Source: Halorussus ruber
Lineage (GTDB): Archaea; Halobacteriota; Halobacteria; Halobacteriales; Haladaptataceae
Reading direction: 5' to 3'
NCBI RefSeq assembly: GCF_004765785.1
Contig: NZ_SBIT01000010.1
Location: 62,001 to 126,000, forward strand
Length of the DNA stretch: 64,000 nucleotides
Within the stretch, counting starts at the first letter, position 1. Each line of letters begins with the position of its first letter. This document shows positions 1-8,976 of the stretch, piece by piece. The notes below the pieces were generated by a model that saw only the letters and a list, made by a program, of their open reading frames with translations, made no database searches and was not told the DNA's origin. The translations under genes were made by a program, and so were the position numbers.

Positions 1-142
1 CGTTATTCGGGATCGGTTGCGCAACTGCTCCCCCACCCATCGCGCCAACGCCTGCAAGGGCCATCGCACCGAAGCCGAGGCCTTTCAGCATGTCTCGCCG
101 CTCTATTCTGCTATCGTCGGTATCTGGTGTCTTTTCTCCCAT
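1..142 (-). CDS. Tat-exported protein, N-terminus only (cut by window edge)
   Basis: The ATG at 142 opens a reading frame that runs off the left edge. Its start encodes a short acidic stretch, then the twin-arginine motif RRDMLKG, a glycine/alanine-rich hydrophobic core and an AVAQ site resembling signal peptidase cleavage. This is a classic haloarchaeal Tat signal, so the mature protein is exported folded. About 47 residues are visible and the mature domain is not, so no function can be assigned. A TATA-like box lies 30-40 bp upstream, consistent with a nearly leaderless transcript. Confidence 0.75.
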   Translation of the reverse strand, partial: MGEKTPDTDDSRIERRDMLKGLGFGAMALAGVGAMGGGAVAQPIPNN

Positions 143-172
143 GGCACCATCTGTCTCCGTCGCCGGACTGGA

Positions 173-182
173 TATTATAAAG
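173..182 (-). promoter_or_regulatory. TATA-like box of the Tat protein gene
   Basis: On the minus strand this reads TTTATAATAT. It is spaced about 26-30 bp from a start near position 148, giving a 5' leader of only a few bases before the ATG at 142. The rest of the gap up to 503 shows no convincing gene on either strand. Confidence 0.45.
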
Positions 183-503
183 CCCCAATCGTTCACGGCT
201 AAAATAAACGATTTTCCGGGGGTAAGCCGTCATACTGACGCCGCCGGGAAATCGATACCAACCGTTTCGACGCCTCACACCCTCGTTTTACGTACTTTTG
301 TCGCAGATGGACAGAACTGTCGTCTCATGAAGTAGTTTCTCCGAGACGTATGAATGCAACGGCCAGTTGATAGCGAACTCACAGAATGGCGCGAACCATT
401 TGCATCTGCCTAACGGAAGCAATCGCCTCACTTCGGAGATGAACGAAGCCGGAAGAGGACCGCACTCTCACGTCCGCCGAGCGTCCTCACCCGATTTCCC
501 GGC

Positions 504-980
504 CTACGACCGGGCGAACGTCCCGGTGAACTGGTCGGAATCCCGCGTCTTGGCGTCGAGTTCGTCCTGCACGTCCGGCCGAGGAGCGCCCGCCTCGACG
601 GCTAACTCCTCGTCCAGCACGTAGAGCGTAAATCGGTACTCGTGGGGTGCGTCGCCTTCCGGCGGGCAGGGGCCGCGGTAGCCGACTTCGCCGAAGTCGT
701 TTTCGCCCTGCGACGCGCCGTCGAGTTCCGTGACCTCCTCGAGGCGGTCGATGCCCTCCGGAATCTCGACCGTGTCGGCGGGGACGTTCCAGAGCAACCA
801 GTGGGTGAAGGTGCCAGCGGGCGCGTCGGGGTCGTCCACGACCACCGCCAGCGCCGCCGCGTCGTCGGGCACGTCGGCGATGGTCAACTCGGGCGAGACG
901 TCCTCGCCCTCGCAGGTGTACTTCTCGGGAATCGGTTCGCCGTGGGTGAACGCCGGAGTTCGGATGGTACCGTCTGGCAT
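504..980 (-). CDS. PEBP / YbhB-YbcL family protein
   Basis: A 158-residue soluble protein of the phosphatidylethanolamine-binding (Raf kinase inhibitor-like) family. The ligand-pocket motif DDPDAP followed by HWLLWNVP is at residues ~47-65, and the second family block YRGPCPP.GD.PHEYRF is at ~105-120. Its length matches the prokaryotic YbhB type. I chose the start MPDGTIRTP; an in-frame start four codons upstream is possible. It has no signal peptide. The physiological ligand of prokaryotic PEBPs is unknown, and the gene appears monocistronic. Confidence 0.85.
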   Translation of the reverse strand: MPDGTIRTPAFTHGEPIPEKYTCEGEDVSPELTIADVPDDAAALAVVVDDPDAPAGTFTHWLLWNVPADTVEIPEGIDRLEEVTELDGASQGENDFGEVGYRGPCPPEGDAPHEYRFTLYVLDEELAVEAGAPRPDVQDELDAKTRDSDQFTGTFARS

Positions 981-1067
981 GGCTCTCCCCACAGTTGACT
1001 CGCCGCCCGCGCCAAAAGTTGTGACGGCTACGGTGGCGAACTGCCCTCGCGCTCCTCGGGGTCGAGG

Positions 1068-1178
1068 CTACTGCGATTCGTCGCGCTCTTCGGCCGACAC
1101 GCCGAAGAGTCCGGCACAGACTGTCGCCCACGTCCGCGTTCGCTTAGTGCGCTTGCCGCCGAATCGGTTCAGGTCCAT
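1068..1178 (-). CDS. Small basic protein, leaderless, behind a palindromic operator
   Basis: An ATG at 1178 opens a 36-codon frame ending in TAG. The product is basic at its N-terminus (several Arg/Lys), has a short hydrophobic stretch (WATVCAGLFGV) and an acidic tail. A TATA-like AGTTAAGTT lies about 28 bp upstream, so the transcript would start at the ATG. A perfect 7+7 inverted repeat sits between the TATA box and the start. I do not recognise the family. The promoter geometry is the main support for a real gene. Confidence 0.45.
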   Translation of the reverse strand: MDLNRFGGKRTKRTRTWATVCAGLFGVSAEERDESQ

Positions 1179-1182
1179 ACTA

Positions 1183-1200
1183 GTTTAGGGCGGCCTAAAC
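1183..1200. promoter_or_regulatory. DtxR-like palindromic operator
   Basis: GTTTAGG-GCGG-CCTAAAC is a perfect inverted repeat with a 4-base spacer. It resembles the TTAGG...CCTAA operators of DtxR-family metal regulators (Idr/SirR type in haloarchaea). It overlaps the core promoter of the small minus-strand gene starting at 1178, where a bound repressor would block transcription. It also lies ~100 bp upstream of the divergent lipoate ligase gene. Confidence 0.5.
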
Positions 1201-1298
1201 AACTTAACTGTTCGCCTTTTCTGTCTGTCGCTGGTTCGCCCGTCAGTCGGTCAGTAGCCTTCGCAATCCACTTTGCCTCCACGCCCCAAGCCCCCGAC

Positions 1299-2108
1299 AT
1301 GGCGCTGTCCGACCGCGAGTGGCGGCTGATTCGGGAGGAGTCCCGTCGTGGCCCGCTCAACATGGCTCTGGACGAAATCGCCGCGGAGACGGCCGCCGAG
1401 GGCGGTCCGCGGACGGTTCGAGTGTACCAATGGCGTCCCAGCACCCTCTCGCTGGGTTATCGACAGGCCCCCGAGAGCGTGGCGTGGGACTACTGCGACC
1501 GCGAGGAGATTACGGTCACGCGCCGACCCACGGGCGGCGGTGGCATCTACCACGACCGGTACGGCGACATCTCCTACTCCATCATCGCGCCCGCCGACGA
1601 GCTACCGGGCGACCTGATGGAGACCTACGAACTCCTCTGTGAACCCGTCTTCGACGCCTTGGAGCGACTCGGCATCGACGCCCAGTTCACCGACGAGAAG
1701 ATGCCTGCCATCCACCAACCGGCCTGCTACCTCCGGGAACTCCACCCGGCCCACGACATCGTGGCCGAGGGTCGAAAAATCTCGGGCAACGCCCAGTACC
1801 GCCGGAAGGACGCGGTCATCCAGCACGGCTCGCTCAAGTTCGACCTCGACGCCGAGCGCCACCTCTCGGTGTTCTCGAACCCCGACACCGAGCCAGAGGA
1901 GTTCCGCGAGCGCGTGACGACGATGGCAGAGCAGGCGGGAGCAGACCGGGCAGAAGCAGTCGGCGCAGTCGAGGCGGCCCTCCGCGAGTGGGCCGACGCC
2001 GAGGAGGGCAGTTGGACCGACGACGAACTGGCCCGGGCCGACGAGCGCGCCGAGGCCAAGTTCGAGCGCGAGGCGTGGGTTCGGGACCGCGAGGACCCGA
2101 CGGAGTGA
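1299..2108 (+). CDS. lplA: Lipoate-protein ligase A family protein
   Basis: A 269-residue protein of the biotin/lipoyl ligase fold, which attaches lipoate (or octanoate) to the lysine of lipoyl domains such as 2-oxoacid dehydrogenase E2 or GcvH. Family hallmarks are visible: WRPSTLSLGYRQ at ~47-58, the nucleotide/lipoate loop RRPTGGGGIYHD at ~73-84, and KISGNAQYRRKDAVIQHGS at ~160-178 containing the conserved catalytic lysine. Full length for the archaeal type, with an ATG start. It is divergent from the small gene at 1178. Confidence 0.88.
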   Translation: MALSDREWRLIREESRRGPLNMALDEIAAETAAEGGPRTVRVYQWRPSTLSLGYRQAPESVAWDYCDREEITVTRRPTGGGGIYHDRYGDISYSIIAPADELPGDLMETYELLCEPVFDALERLGIDAQFTDEKMPAIHQPACYLRELHPAHDIVAEGRKISGNAQYRRKDAVIQHGSLKFDLDAERHLSVFSNPDTEPEEFRERVTTMAEQAGADRAEAVGAVEAALREWADAEEGSWTDDELARADERAEAKFEREAWVRDREDPTE

Positions 2109-2146
2109 CGGTCTCGACCCTCTGAGGACCGACCCGCGAAACTGAC

Positions 2147-2458
2147 CTACCCCCGAGCGTGGTAGTAGCTCTGCTCTCCAGACCCCGTGTCCACGATGCG
2201 GCGGTCGAGCGCGCCGTTATCTACGAGACGGTCCAAGATTGCGCTCACGGTCGCCACGTCCAGCACCCACCCGACGTGCTCCTCGTCCTCGAAGGGGTGC
2301 TCGACGTTGGACTCCGACCATCCGGTGTCCATCACGCTCTCGGTTACCTCCCGGACGTTGTAGGCGTGGTCGTCGTTTTCCTGCAGAAAGTCGAGGACGC
2401 GGTCCTCGATGGAGTAGCGTTCACCGCCCCGCTCGAAGGTTTCGAGGGTGATTGGCAC
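2147..2458 (-). CDS. Small winged-helix-like protein
   Basis: A 103-residue acidic protein started at GTG 2458; the longer upstream frame has non-haloarchaeal composition. The sequence alternates predicted helices ([37 protein letters not shown]) and ends in a beta-hairpin-like segment, as in a winged-helix DNA-binding domain. It is divergent from the endonuclease IV gene with a 124-bp shared promoter region. No effector domain is visible. Probably a DNA-binding protein; target unknown. Confidence 0.55.
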   Translation of the reverse strand: MPITLETFERGGERYSIEDRVLDFLQENDDHAYNVREVTESVMDTGWSESNVEHPFEDEEHVGWVLDVATVSAILDRLVDNGALDRRIVDTGSGEQSYYHARG

Positions 2459-2582
2459 ACGCCCGGTAGGTTCTGAATGGCAAAAAGCGTGTGGCTCGGT
2501 AGAACTGCACACGCTCTCGGTATTCCGGCACTTCGGTCGGGGTTCCGAAGCGCCTTTCACCCCTGCATCCCTCCCCGAACAC

Positions 2583-3413
2583 ATGAGAGTTGGCGCGCAC
2601 GAATCCATCGCTGGCGGCGTCTACAACGCCGTAGACGACCAAATCGAGGACGGGGGCAACTGCGGACAAATCTTCACCCACTCCCCGCAGGTCTGGCAGG
2701 ACCCGAACATCGACGACGACGAGGCCGAGCAGTTCCGAACTCTCTCGGCCGAGAACGACGTGGGGCCGTGGGTCATCCACTCGTCGTATCTGGTGAACCT
2801 CTGCACGCCGAAAGACGGCCTCCGCGAGAAGTCCATCGACAGCATGCAGAAGGAGGTCGATGCGGCGGACAAACTCGACATCCCCTACGTCAACGTCCAT
2901 CTCGGCGCACACACCGGGGCCGGAGTCGATGGCGGTCTCGACAACGCGGCGAGCGCGCTGGACGAACTCGACATCCCCGAGGGCGTGACGGTCCTCATCG
3001 AGAGCGACGCCGGGTCCGGCACGAAACTCGGCGGCGACTTCGAGCATCTCGCGGAAGTCCTCGACCGCTCCCAGCAGGACTTAGACGTCTGTCTCGACAC
3101 CGCCCACATGTTCGCGGCGGGCTACGACCTCTCGTCCGAGGAGGCGGTCCACGACACCATCTCCGAGTTCGACGACGTGGTCGGGCTGGAGCATCTGGAG
3201 TGCGTCCACCTCAACGACTCGAAGCACGAGTGCGGCACGAACAAGGACGAACACGCCCACATCGGCGAGGGCTTGATCGGCGAGGAGGGGATGCGCTCCT
3301 TTATCAACCACCCCGACCTCGCGGACGTGCCCCTCGTCCTCGAAACGCCTCACGAGGACGGCAAGGGCTTCGCGTGGAACATCCAGCGAGTTCGGGACCT
3401 GCGCGAGGACTGA
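2583..3413 (+). CDS. nfo: Endonuclease IV (AP endonuclease)
   Basis: A 276-residue TIM-barrel AP endonuclease that cuts DNA 5' of abasic sites in base-excision repair. The zinc ligands fall in recognisable motifs: [46 protein letters not shown] and LVLETP. Length is normal. I chose the ATG at 2583 because [12 protein letters not shown] is the canonical N-terminus and the upstream extension lacks similarity. It is an independent transcription unit, convergent with the next gene. Confidence 0.93.
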   Translation: MRVGAHESIAGGVYNAVDDQIEDGGNCGQIFTHSPQVWQDPNIDDDEAEQFRTLSAENDVGPWVIHSSYLVNLCTPKDGLREKSIDSMQKEVDAADKLDIPYVNVHLGAHTGAGVDGGLDNAASALDELDIPEGVTVLIESDAGSGTKLGGDFEHLAEVLDRSQQDLDVCLDTAHMFAAGYDLSSEEAVHDTISEFDDVVGLEHLECVHLNDSKHECGTNKDEHAHIGEGLIGEEGMRSFINHPDLADVPLVLETPHEDGKGFAWNIQRVRDLRED

Positions 3414-3416
3414 GTC

Positions 3417-3866
3417 TCAGTTTCGAATTTCGAGACCGAACTGTTCTCTCCGCTCCGCGAACGACGCCGGATAGACGAGTCGGTACGACCAGACCAAGGC
3501 GGCCGCGCCCAGAAGCAGTATCGACGCTCCCGCGAGTGGGGAACTGACCGACGACACGAACTCGAAGGCCCCGACAGTTTCGAGAAACAGCACGACGCCG
3601 TAGAACAGCGCCCAGACCGAGACGGCGTAGCCCGCGAGGCGTTTCAGCGAGTACTCCTCGGTCAGGACCCACGCGCCGAGCAGGACCGCCGCGAGGAGAG
3701 CGAACTCGAATATCGGGTCGAGTGGTTGGTCGGGAATCGGGTACTGTCCCGCCGACACCCGAACCGTCAGGTAGAGGACAGACAGCGCGAAACCGACGAC
3801 GAAGTACAGCACGACCACCACGCCGAGGAACCGGAGAATCGTCCGGGGGGCGTTCCGGAGACCCAT
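3417..3866 (-). CDS. Four-helix membrane protein of unknown function
   Basis: A 149-residue protein with four predicted transmembrane segments (about residues 9-33, 50-70, 76-100, 108-130) and a short basic/acidic C-terminal tail. The start MGLRNAPRT gives an arginine-rich cytoplasmic N-terminus. No catalytic motif or recognisable domain is visible. Its stop is only 3 bp from that of nfo on the opposite strand. Confidence 0.65.
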   Translation of the reverse strand: MGLRNAPRTILRFLGVVVVLYFVVGFALSVLYLTVRVSAGQYPIPDQPLDPIFEFALLAAVLLGAWVLTEEYSLKRLAGYAVSVWALFYGVVLFLETVGAFEFVSSVSSPLAGASILLLGAAALVWSYRLVYPASFAERREQFGLEIRN

Positions 3867-3916
3867 ATCAGGCGACCAACGTGTCGGGTATTGAATCCTG
3901 CGGCGAGTAGCCCGTG

Positions 3917-4258
3917 CTACCCGAGGAGAAACGTCAGCACCCACAGTCCCGCCATCCCGGCGACGAGCGTCGCCAGAATGTCCTCGGTTCGCCACGCGAC
4001 CAGCGCCGCGAGCGCGCCAGCCAGCAGTTCCGGGTTCGTCGGCGAGAGCGCGAGCGTGCCGTCCGTGTAGACGAACTGCGGGACGACCAGCGCCGAGAGG
4101 ACCGCCGCCGGGACGAACCGGAGCGCGCGCTCGGCGCTTTCGGGCACGTCGTCGAGTCGGCCGAACAGCGCGACGAACGAGAGTCTGAGCGCGTAGGTGC
4201 CGACGCCGCCAGCGAGGATGATGAGCCAGAGCGTCTCGGACCCGAGCGAGGTCGCCAT
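3917..4258 (-). CDS. azlD: AzlD family branched-chain amino acid exporter subunit
   Basis: A 113-residue membrane protein with four hydrophobic segments. The AzlD pattern is visible: an N-terminal hydrophobic helix followed by GVGTYALRLSF, then ALRFVPAAVLSALVVPQ. AzlD pairs with AzlC to export branched-chain amino acids or analogues. Its ATG lies immediately after the TGA region of azlC, so the two are translationally coupled. Confidence 0.85.
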   Translation of the reverse strand: MATSLGSETLWLIILAGGVGTYALRLSFVALFGRLDDVPESAERALRFVPAAVLSALVVPQFVYTDGTLALSPTNPELLAGALAALVAWRTEDILATLVAGMAGLWVLTFLLG

Positions 4259-5008
4259 TCAGGCCACCTCCTCTCGGTCGCCCATCTCGTCTGCATCATC
4301 GGCATCGTCTGTCTCGTCGGAATCCGCCGAGGCGAGCGACTCGACTACCAGTCCGGCCCCGATACCGACGACCGCGGCGGCGATTAGTCCGAGGTTGTAG
4401 GGAAGTCCGTTCGCCGCGACTGCGGTCGTCCCGCCGACGACTGCGGCCGCCCCGGTCGCTCGGTCGGTGACCGCCGGGACGAGGACCGCGAGGAAGACCA
4501 GCGGGACTGCGAATTCGAGCTGCAATCCCGGCGGGAGGCGCGCGCCCAGCAGGACCCCGGCGATGGTGGACGCCTGCCACGTGACCCAGAGCGGGACCGC
4601 CACGCCGAGGTAGTACCAGCGCCGACTCGTCTCCTCGTCGTTCTCGAACTTCAGCAGCGAGATAGCGTAGGCTTGGTCGGTCAGCAGGTACGACAGCGCC
4701 GCCTTCCACTTGGCCGACTGGCGCTGGAAGTGGGGCGCGATAGACGCGCTGTACATCACGAGGCGGAGGTTCACCACGACGACGGTCAGCACGACGACCG
4801 CCGCGGGTGCGTTCTGCCCGACCAGTTCGATTGCGGCGAGTTGCGAGGCCCCGGCGAAGACGATAATCGACATTGCGACCGCTTGCACCGCGGACATGCC
4901 GACGCCGACCGCCGCGACGCCCGCGACCATGCCGAACGGCGCGACGCCGAGGGTAATCGGCGCGGCGACTCGGACGCCCGAGAGAAAGTCTGCGCGTGGA
5001 GATGACAC
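4259..5008 (-). CDS. azlC: AzlC family branched-chain amino acid permease, large subunit
   Basis: A 249-residue polytopic membrane protein with the AzlC signature FLSGVRVAAPITLGVAPFGMVAG near the N-terminus, FAGASQLAAIEL, and NLRLVMYSASIAPHFQ. Translation begins at GTG 5008. The C-terminal ~25 residues are a very acidic cytoplasmic tail (DSDETDDADDADE). It is the first gene of a two-gene operon with azlD and divergent from the downstream methyltransferase. Confidence 0.88.
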   Translation of the reverse strand: MSSPRADFLSGVRVAAPITLGVAPFGMVAGVAAVGVGMSAVQAVAMSIIVFAGASQLAAIELVGQNAPAAVVVLTVVVVNLRLVMYSASIAPHFQRQSAKWKAALSYLLTDQAYAISLLKFENDEETSRRWYYLGVAVPLWVTWQASTIAGVLLGARLPPGLQLEFAVPLVFLAVLVPAVTDRATGAAAVVGGTTAVAANGLPYNLGLIAAAVVGIGAGLVVESLASADSDETDDADDADEMGDREEVA

Positions 5009-5152
5009 TACCAGTTGGTAGGCGCGGAGGGTGATTTGACCCTTGGTTTTCCGGCGAACGATTCGAGGAGGGTGTCTGGGACTCGCGCCCCCGACCGTCC
5101 CAGACCGCCCCGCTTTTCACCGCGCGCCGCCAACTCCGGGCCAGAATCAGCC

Positions 5153-5953
5153 GTGCGACAGTTCTCCGCCGACTACCTCCGAGACACGCGCCGCGGGATG
5201 TGGGACGACCGGACCGCGCTGGCCGACCTCGAACTCGATTCGCGGGAGCGCGTCCTCGACGTGGGGTGCGGCACGGGCGAACTCTCGAAGGTCCTCGCCG
5301 AGGAGACTCCCGGCGAAGTCGTCGGGTGCGACGCCGACCCCGGCCTCCTCCGAGTCGCCCGCGAACAGGCCGGAATCGAGGTTGCGGCGGGCGACGCGCT
5401 CCGCCTGCCCTTCCCCGAGGACTGCTTCGACCTCGTGGTCTGTCAGGCCCTGCTCATCAACCTCCCCAGTCCCGCCGCCGCGGTGCGGGAGTTCCGGCGG
5501 GTCTCCTCGGACCTCGTGGCCGCGGTCGAACCCGACAACGCCGCGGTGTCGGTCGAGTCCACGGTCGAATCAGAGGGGAAACTCGCAGAGCGCGCCCGCC
5601 GGGCCTACCTCGACGGCGTCGAGACCGACGTGACGCTGGGCGGGGAGGGCACCCGCGAGGCGTTCGCCGAGGCGGGCCTGTCGGGAGTCTCGACCCGGCG
5701 ACACTACCACACTCGGACGGTCGAACCGCCCTACGCCGAGCGCGATTTGCGGGCCGCCCGCCGGAAGGCCAGCGGCGAGGGACTGGCCGACGACCGACCG
5801 ACCCTGCTCTCGGGCGACCTCTCGGTGGGCGAGTACGACGCCCTCCGGACCGACTGGCGCGAGATGGGCCGGAGCGTCATCGAGCAGATGAGCGCGGGGG
5901 AGTACCGCCGCGCCGAAGTCGTGCCCTTCTACGTGACGGTCGGCGAGGCATAG
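5153..5953 (+). CDS. Class I SAM-dependent methyltransferase
   Basis: A 266-residue enzyme with the SAM-binding motif I VLDVGCGTGELSKVLAE at ~30-46, the acidic motif II VVGCDAD at ~52, and a post-motif FDLVVCQALLINLP. This is the Ubie/COQ5-like Methyltransf_11 fold; the acceptor cannot be inferred. I prefer the GTG at 5153 (VRQFSADYL), since upstream sequence overlapping the azlC promoter has low-complexity Pro/Arg composition. Monocistronic. Confidence 0.78.
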   Translation: MRQFSADYLRDTRRGMWDDRTALADLELDSRERVLDVGCGTGELSKVLAEETPGEVVGCDADPGLLRVAREQAGIEVAAGDALRLPFPEDCFDLVVCQALLINLPSPAAAVREFRRVSSDLVAAVEPDNAAVSVESTVESEGKLAERARRAYLDGVETDVTLGGEGTREAFAEAGLSGVSTRRHYHTRTVEPPYAERDLRAARRKASGEGLADDRPTLLSGDLSVGEYDALRTDWREMGRSVIEQMSAGEYRRAEVVPFYVTVGEA

Positions 5954-6013
5954 GGGGCGTCCGAGAGCCAATTCGTCGGTACTCTCTTTGCTCTCGCTTC
6001 CGCACGTTTCACC

Positions 6014-6877
6014 ATGTTCGCCGACATTCTCGTTCCGGTCGACGACAGCGAGCGGGCCGACGACGCGATCGACCACGCCGCGAACCTCGCCGACCACTTC
6101 GACGCCACGGTCCACGTCCTGTTCGTCGCCAGCACGAACCGCGACAGCGTGACCGTCGTGGGGTCAGACGTGGTGGACGCGCTCGAACAGGAGGGAGAGG
6201 ACATCGTCGACCCGGTCGCCGACGACCTCCGAAACCACGGCGTCGAGTGCGAGTCCGAAGTCGTGCAGGGCGACCCGGCGATGACCATCGTCGACTACGC
6301 CGACTCGCGCGGGATGGACCTCGTGGTGATGCCGACCCGCGGCCGGTCGGGCCTCTCGCGGTACCTGCTGGGGAGCGTCACCGAGAAGGTGGTGCGCCAC
6401 TCCGACGTGCCGGTCCTCACGATTCGGACCCACGACGAGGCCCGGACGCCCTTCCCCTACGAGAACGTGCTGATGCCGACCGACGGGAGCAAGGCCGCCA
6501 GCGGCGCTGTAGACCGCGCGGTCGGTCTGGCGGCCGCCTTCGACGCGACGCTCCACGCCGTCTCGGTGGTCGACGACCGGTCGCTCGGCTTCGACGTTCG
6601 GTCGGGGTCGGTCAGCGAGGAGCTACAGGCCGCCGCCGAGGACGCCGTCGCCGACGTGGCCGGGCGAGCCGACGAGGCCGGAGTCGAGCGCGTCGAGGAA
6701 CACGTCCTTCGCGGGCGGCCTTCCAACGAACTCCTCGACTACGTCGCGGACGAGGACATCGACGTGGTGACGATGGGCACGACTGGTCGGGGCGCGACCG
6801 AGCGCGTCCTGCTGGGAAGCGTGACCGAGCGAGTCGTCCGCTCGTCGCCGGTTCCGGTGCTGACCGTGCGCCGGTAA
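6014..6877 (+). CDS. Tandem-domain universal stress protein (UspA family)
   Basis: A 287-residue protein made of two UspA domains (~1-140 and ~148-287). Each begins with a VPVDDSERAD-like or MPTDGSKAA-like strand-loop and ends in the ATP-binding motif G-x2-G-x9-G-S: TRGRSGLSRYLLGS and TTGRGATERVLLGS. Such proteins bind ATP/AMP and respond to stress; their molecular function is usually unknown. Monocistronic with an ATG start. Confidence 0.9.
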   Translation: MFADILVPVDDSERADDAIDHAANLADHFDATVHVLFVASTNRDSVTVVGSDVVDALEQEGEDIVDPVADDLRNHGVECESEVVQGDPAMTIVDYADSRGMDLVVMPTRGRSGLSRYLLGSVTEKVVRHSDVPVLTIRTHDEARTPFPYENVLMPTDGSKAASGAVDRAVGLAAAFDATLHAVSVVDDRSLGFDVRSGSVSEELQAAAEDAVADVAGRADEAGVERVEEHVLRGRPSNELLDYVADEDIDVVTMGTTGRGATERVLLGSVTERVVRSSPVPVLTVRR

Positions 6878-6951
6878 GGTCCGAAATCACCACGCTTATA
6901 CGCTGAGAGGAGTCGAAAAGAACTATCGGACGGGGCCGCTTTCGAACCGAT

Positions 6952-8043
6952 ATGGACCCACGCATCCGCCAGCATGCAGAGATTCTCGTCGACCACTCCA
7001 CCGGCGTCGAACCAGACGACAACGTCCTCGTCAAGGCGAAACCGGCCGCGGAGGACCTCGTGGTCGCGCTCGCCGAGGAGATCGGCGACATCGGTGCGAA
7101 CATCGCGGTCTCGATGGGAAGCCAGCGCGCCACCCGGGCCTACCTTCGGGCGAGCGACCCCGAAGACCTCGATACGCCCGAACACACGCTGGCCGAGATG
7201 GCGGAGACCGACGTGAAAATCGTCATCAAAGGTCTGGAGAACACCCTCGAGATGAGTGACGTGCCCTCCGAGACGATGACCGCCCACCAGGAGGCCAACC
7301 GGCCCATCATGGCCGAGCAGATGGGCAAGCGCTGGGTCGGCACGCAGTTCCCCGCCTCCGGCGAGGCCCAGAAGGCCGAGATGAGTACCGAGGAGTACGA
7401 GGAGTTCGTCTACGACGCCGTCAACAAAGACTGGGACGCCCAGCGCGAGTTTCAGGCCCAGATGGTCGAGATTCTCGACCCCGCCGACGAGGTCCGCATC
7501 GTCTCGGGCGACACGACGGACATCACGATGAGCGTCGAGGGGATGAAGACCATCAACGACTACGGCGAGAAGAACCTCCCCGGCGGCGAAGTGTTCACCG
7601 CGCCGGTCGCCGACTCCGTGGCGGGCGAGGTGCTGTTCGACAAGCCGCTGGTCCGCTACGGTCAGGAAATCGAAGGCGCGTACCTCCGATTCGAGGGCGG
7701 CGAAGTGGTCGAACACAGCGCCGAGAAGAACGAGGAGACGCTGACGGAGATGCTGAACACCGACGAGGGCGCGCGCCGCCTCGGCGAACTCGGCATCGGC
7801 ATGAACCGCGACATCGACCAGTTCACCGACAACATGCTCTTCGACGAGAAGATGGGCGACACGGTCCACCTCGCCATCGGGAAGGCCTACGACGAGTGCC
7901 TGCCCGAGGGCGAATCCGGCAACGAGAGCGCAATCCACACCGACATGATCGTGGACATGGCCGAGGACTCGTTCATCGAAGTGGACGGCGAAGTCGTCCA
8001 GCGCGACGGCACGTTCCGGTTCGAGGACGGATTCGAGGCGTAA
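6952..8043 (+). CDS. M29 family aminopeptidase (AmpS/PepS type)
   Basis: A 363-residue metallo-aminopeptidase of family M29, which removes N-terminal residues from peptides in the cytoplasm. Conserved blocks include GGEVFTAPVAD (metal-binding Glu), GELGIGMN, LFDEKMGDTVHLAIGKAYDE (His ligand) and AIHTDMIVD (His/Asp ligands). Length is slightly shorter than the ~410 of bacterial relatives but usual for archaeal members. It has its own promoter region after the uspA gene. Confidence 0.88.
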   Translation: MDPRIRQHAEILVDHSTGVEPDDNVLVKAKPAAEDLVVALAEEIGDIGANIAVSMGSQRATRAYLRASDPEDLDTPEHTLAEMAETDVKIVIKGLENTLEMSDVPSETMTAHQEANRPIMAEQMGKRWVGTQFPASGEAQKAEMSTEEYEEFVYDAVNKDWDAQREFQAQMVEILDPADEVRIVSGDTTDITMSVEGMKTINDYGEKNLPGGEVFTAPVADSVAGEVLFDKPLVRYGQEIEGAYLRFEGGEVVEHSAEKNEETLTEMLNTDEGARRLGELGIGMNRDIDQFTDNMLFDEKMGDTVHLAIGKAYDECLPEGESGNESAIHTDMIVDMAEDSFIEVDGEVVQRDGTFRFEDGFEA

Positions 8044-8190
8044 GCGCGGTCTTTTTCATCGCCAATTCACGTCAGGCCGCGAACGGCGAGCCGTTCGCGG
8101 CCGAAAGACACAATTTTATTTCTTTAACAATTAGATATATGTCCTAAAACCTGTATGAGTTGCTAGGAGGTTCGGAATCATCCTGCGAGC

Positions 8191-8310
8191 CTTTAAATAC
8201 CAGCACGGAACCAACCCCGTCCGTGACCTGACCACCGCCGCGCGGGGCGTCGAGGAGGGTGCGCCGTGTGCCCCCGCGCGGAGCGAAAACACGGCCTGTT
8301 CGCTATCGCC
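8191..8310 (+). ncRNA. Candidate short RNA in the 8044-8328 intergenic gap
   Basis: The gap after the aminopeptidase holds a TATA-like TTTAAATA (8192-8199). About 40 bp downstream is a perfect 10-bp inverted repeat, CCGCGCGGGG (8238-8247) with CCCCGCGCGG (8272-8281), then a second small stem GCGAA/TTCGC (8283-8302). No convincing reading frame fits. It may be a small RNA, or the hairpin may simply terminate the minus-strand gene ending at 8329. Upstream (8080-8105) is another small hairpin, CGCGAACGG/CCGTTCGCG. Confidence 0.3.
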
Positions 8311-8328
8311 GACTCCGACCAGCTTCGG

Positions 8329-8976
8329 CTACACCACGTCGCCGCGGACCGTCGTCCCCTCTTGGCGCTTGCGGTAGGATTCGACCGCCTCGGCGGCCTC
8401 TTCTGTCTCCTCTTCGTCCATGCCGAGCATCTCCAGCGCCGAGGGGAGCGTCGGGAAGGCGAGTTCGCTCTCGCGGAGCTTGCGGAGGGCTTCGTCGCTT
8501 CGCTGGCCCTCCGCCCAGAGGCAGACGCCGCGAGGGTCGAGAATCTGCTCGTAGGCCTCCCGCTGGATGGCACCCCTGAGCCGCTGGGTCACGTTGTCCT
8601 CGAAACTGGAGTTGCAGACCTCGAGGTGGACCGGTTCGTCCTCGGGCAGGAGGTGGGCGGCCAGACACTTCTCCGGCGCGGCGTGCCCGCTGTCGTTCGC
8701 GCGGATGTACTCGGGGAACTCCTCGGCCCACTCGGCCCGGACGGTCTTGCCCACGCCCTCGACGCCGTGGGACTTGCGGAACTTCTCTGCGGCGTCGCCG
8801 TCGTCGCCGCGCAGGAGGATGTCCTTGGTGACGTACACGTCCAGTCGCTCGATGGGGTCGAGACCGAGCGCCACGTCGCCGTAGACCCACAGCTCGCGGA
8901 CCGGCACGGGCATGGTCTCGTCCTCGACGGTGGCGAGGATCTCCTCGACGCACTCGATGGCCTCGTCTCGGTTCAT
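8329..8976 (-). CDS. Conserved haloarchaeal protein of unknown function
   Basis: A 215-residue soluble, acidic protein beginning MNRDEAIECVEEIL. The central segment VRELWVYGDVALGLDPIERLDVYVTKDILL resembles a family found widely in haloarchaea (I think the one called DUF7095, not verified). No enzymatic motif is obvious. The phrase VYGDVALGLDPIERLDVYV loosely recalls nucleotidyltransferase-fold strands, but the G-S motif is absent. I chose the ATG at 8976; the longer frame adds atypical residues. Confidence 0.7.
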   Translation of the reverse strand: MNRDEAIECVEEILATVEDETMPVPVRELWVYGDVALGLDPIERLDVYVTKDILLRGDDGDAAEKFRKSHGVEGVGKTVRAEWAEEFPEYIRANDSGHAAPEKCLAAHLLPEDEPVHLEVCNSSFEDNVTQRLRGAIQREAYEQILDPRGVCLWAEGQRSDEALRKLRESELAFPTLPSALEMLGMDEEETEEAAEAVESYRKRQEGTTVRGDVV

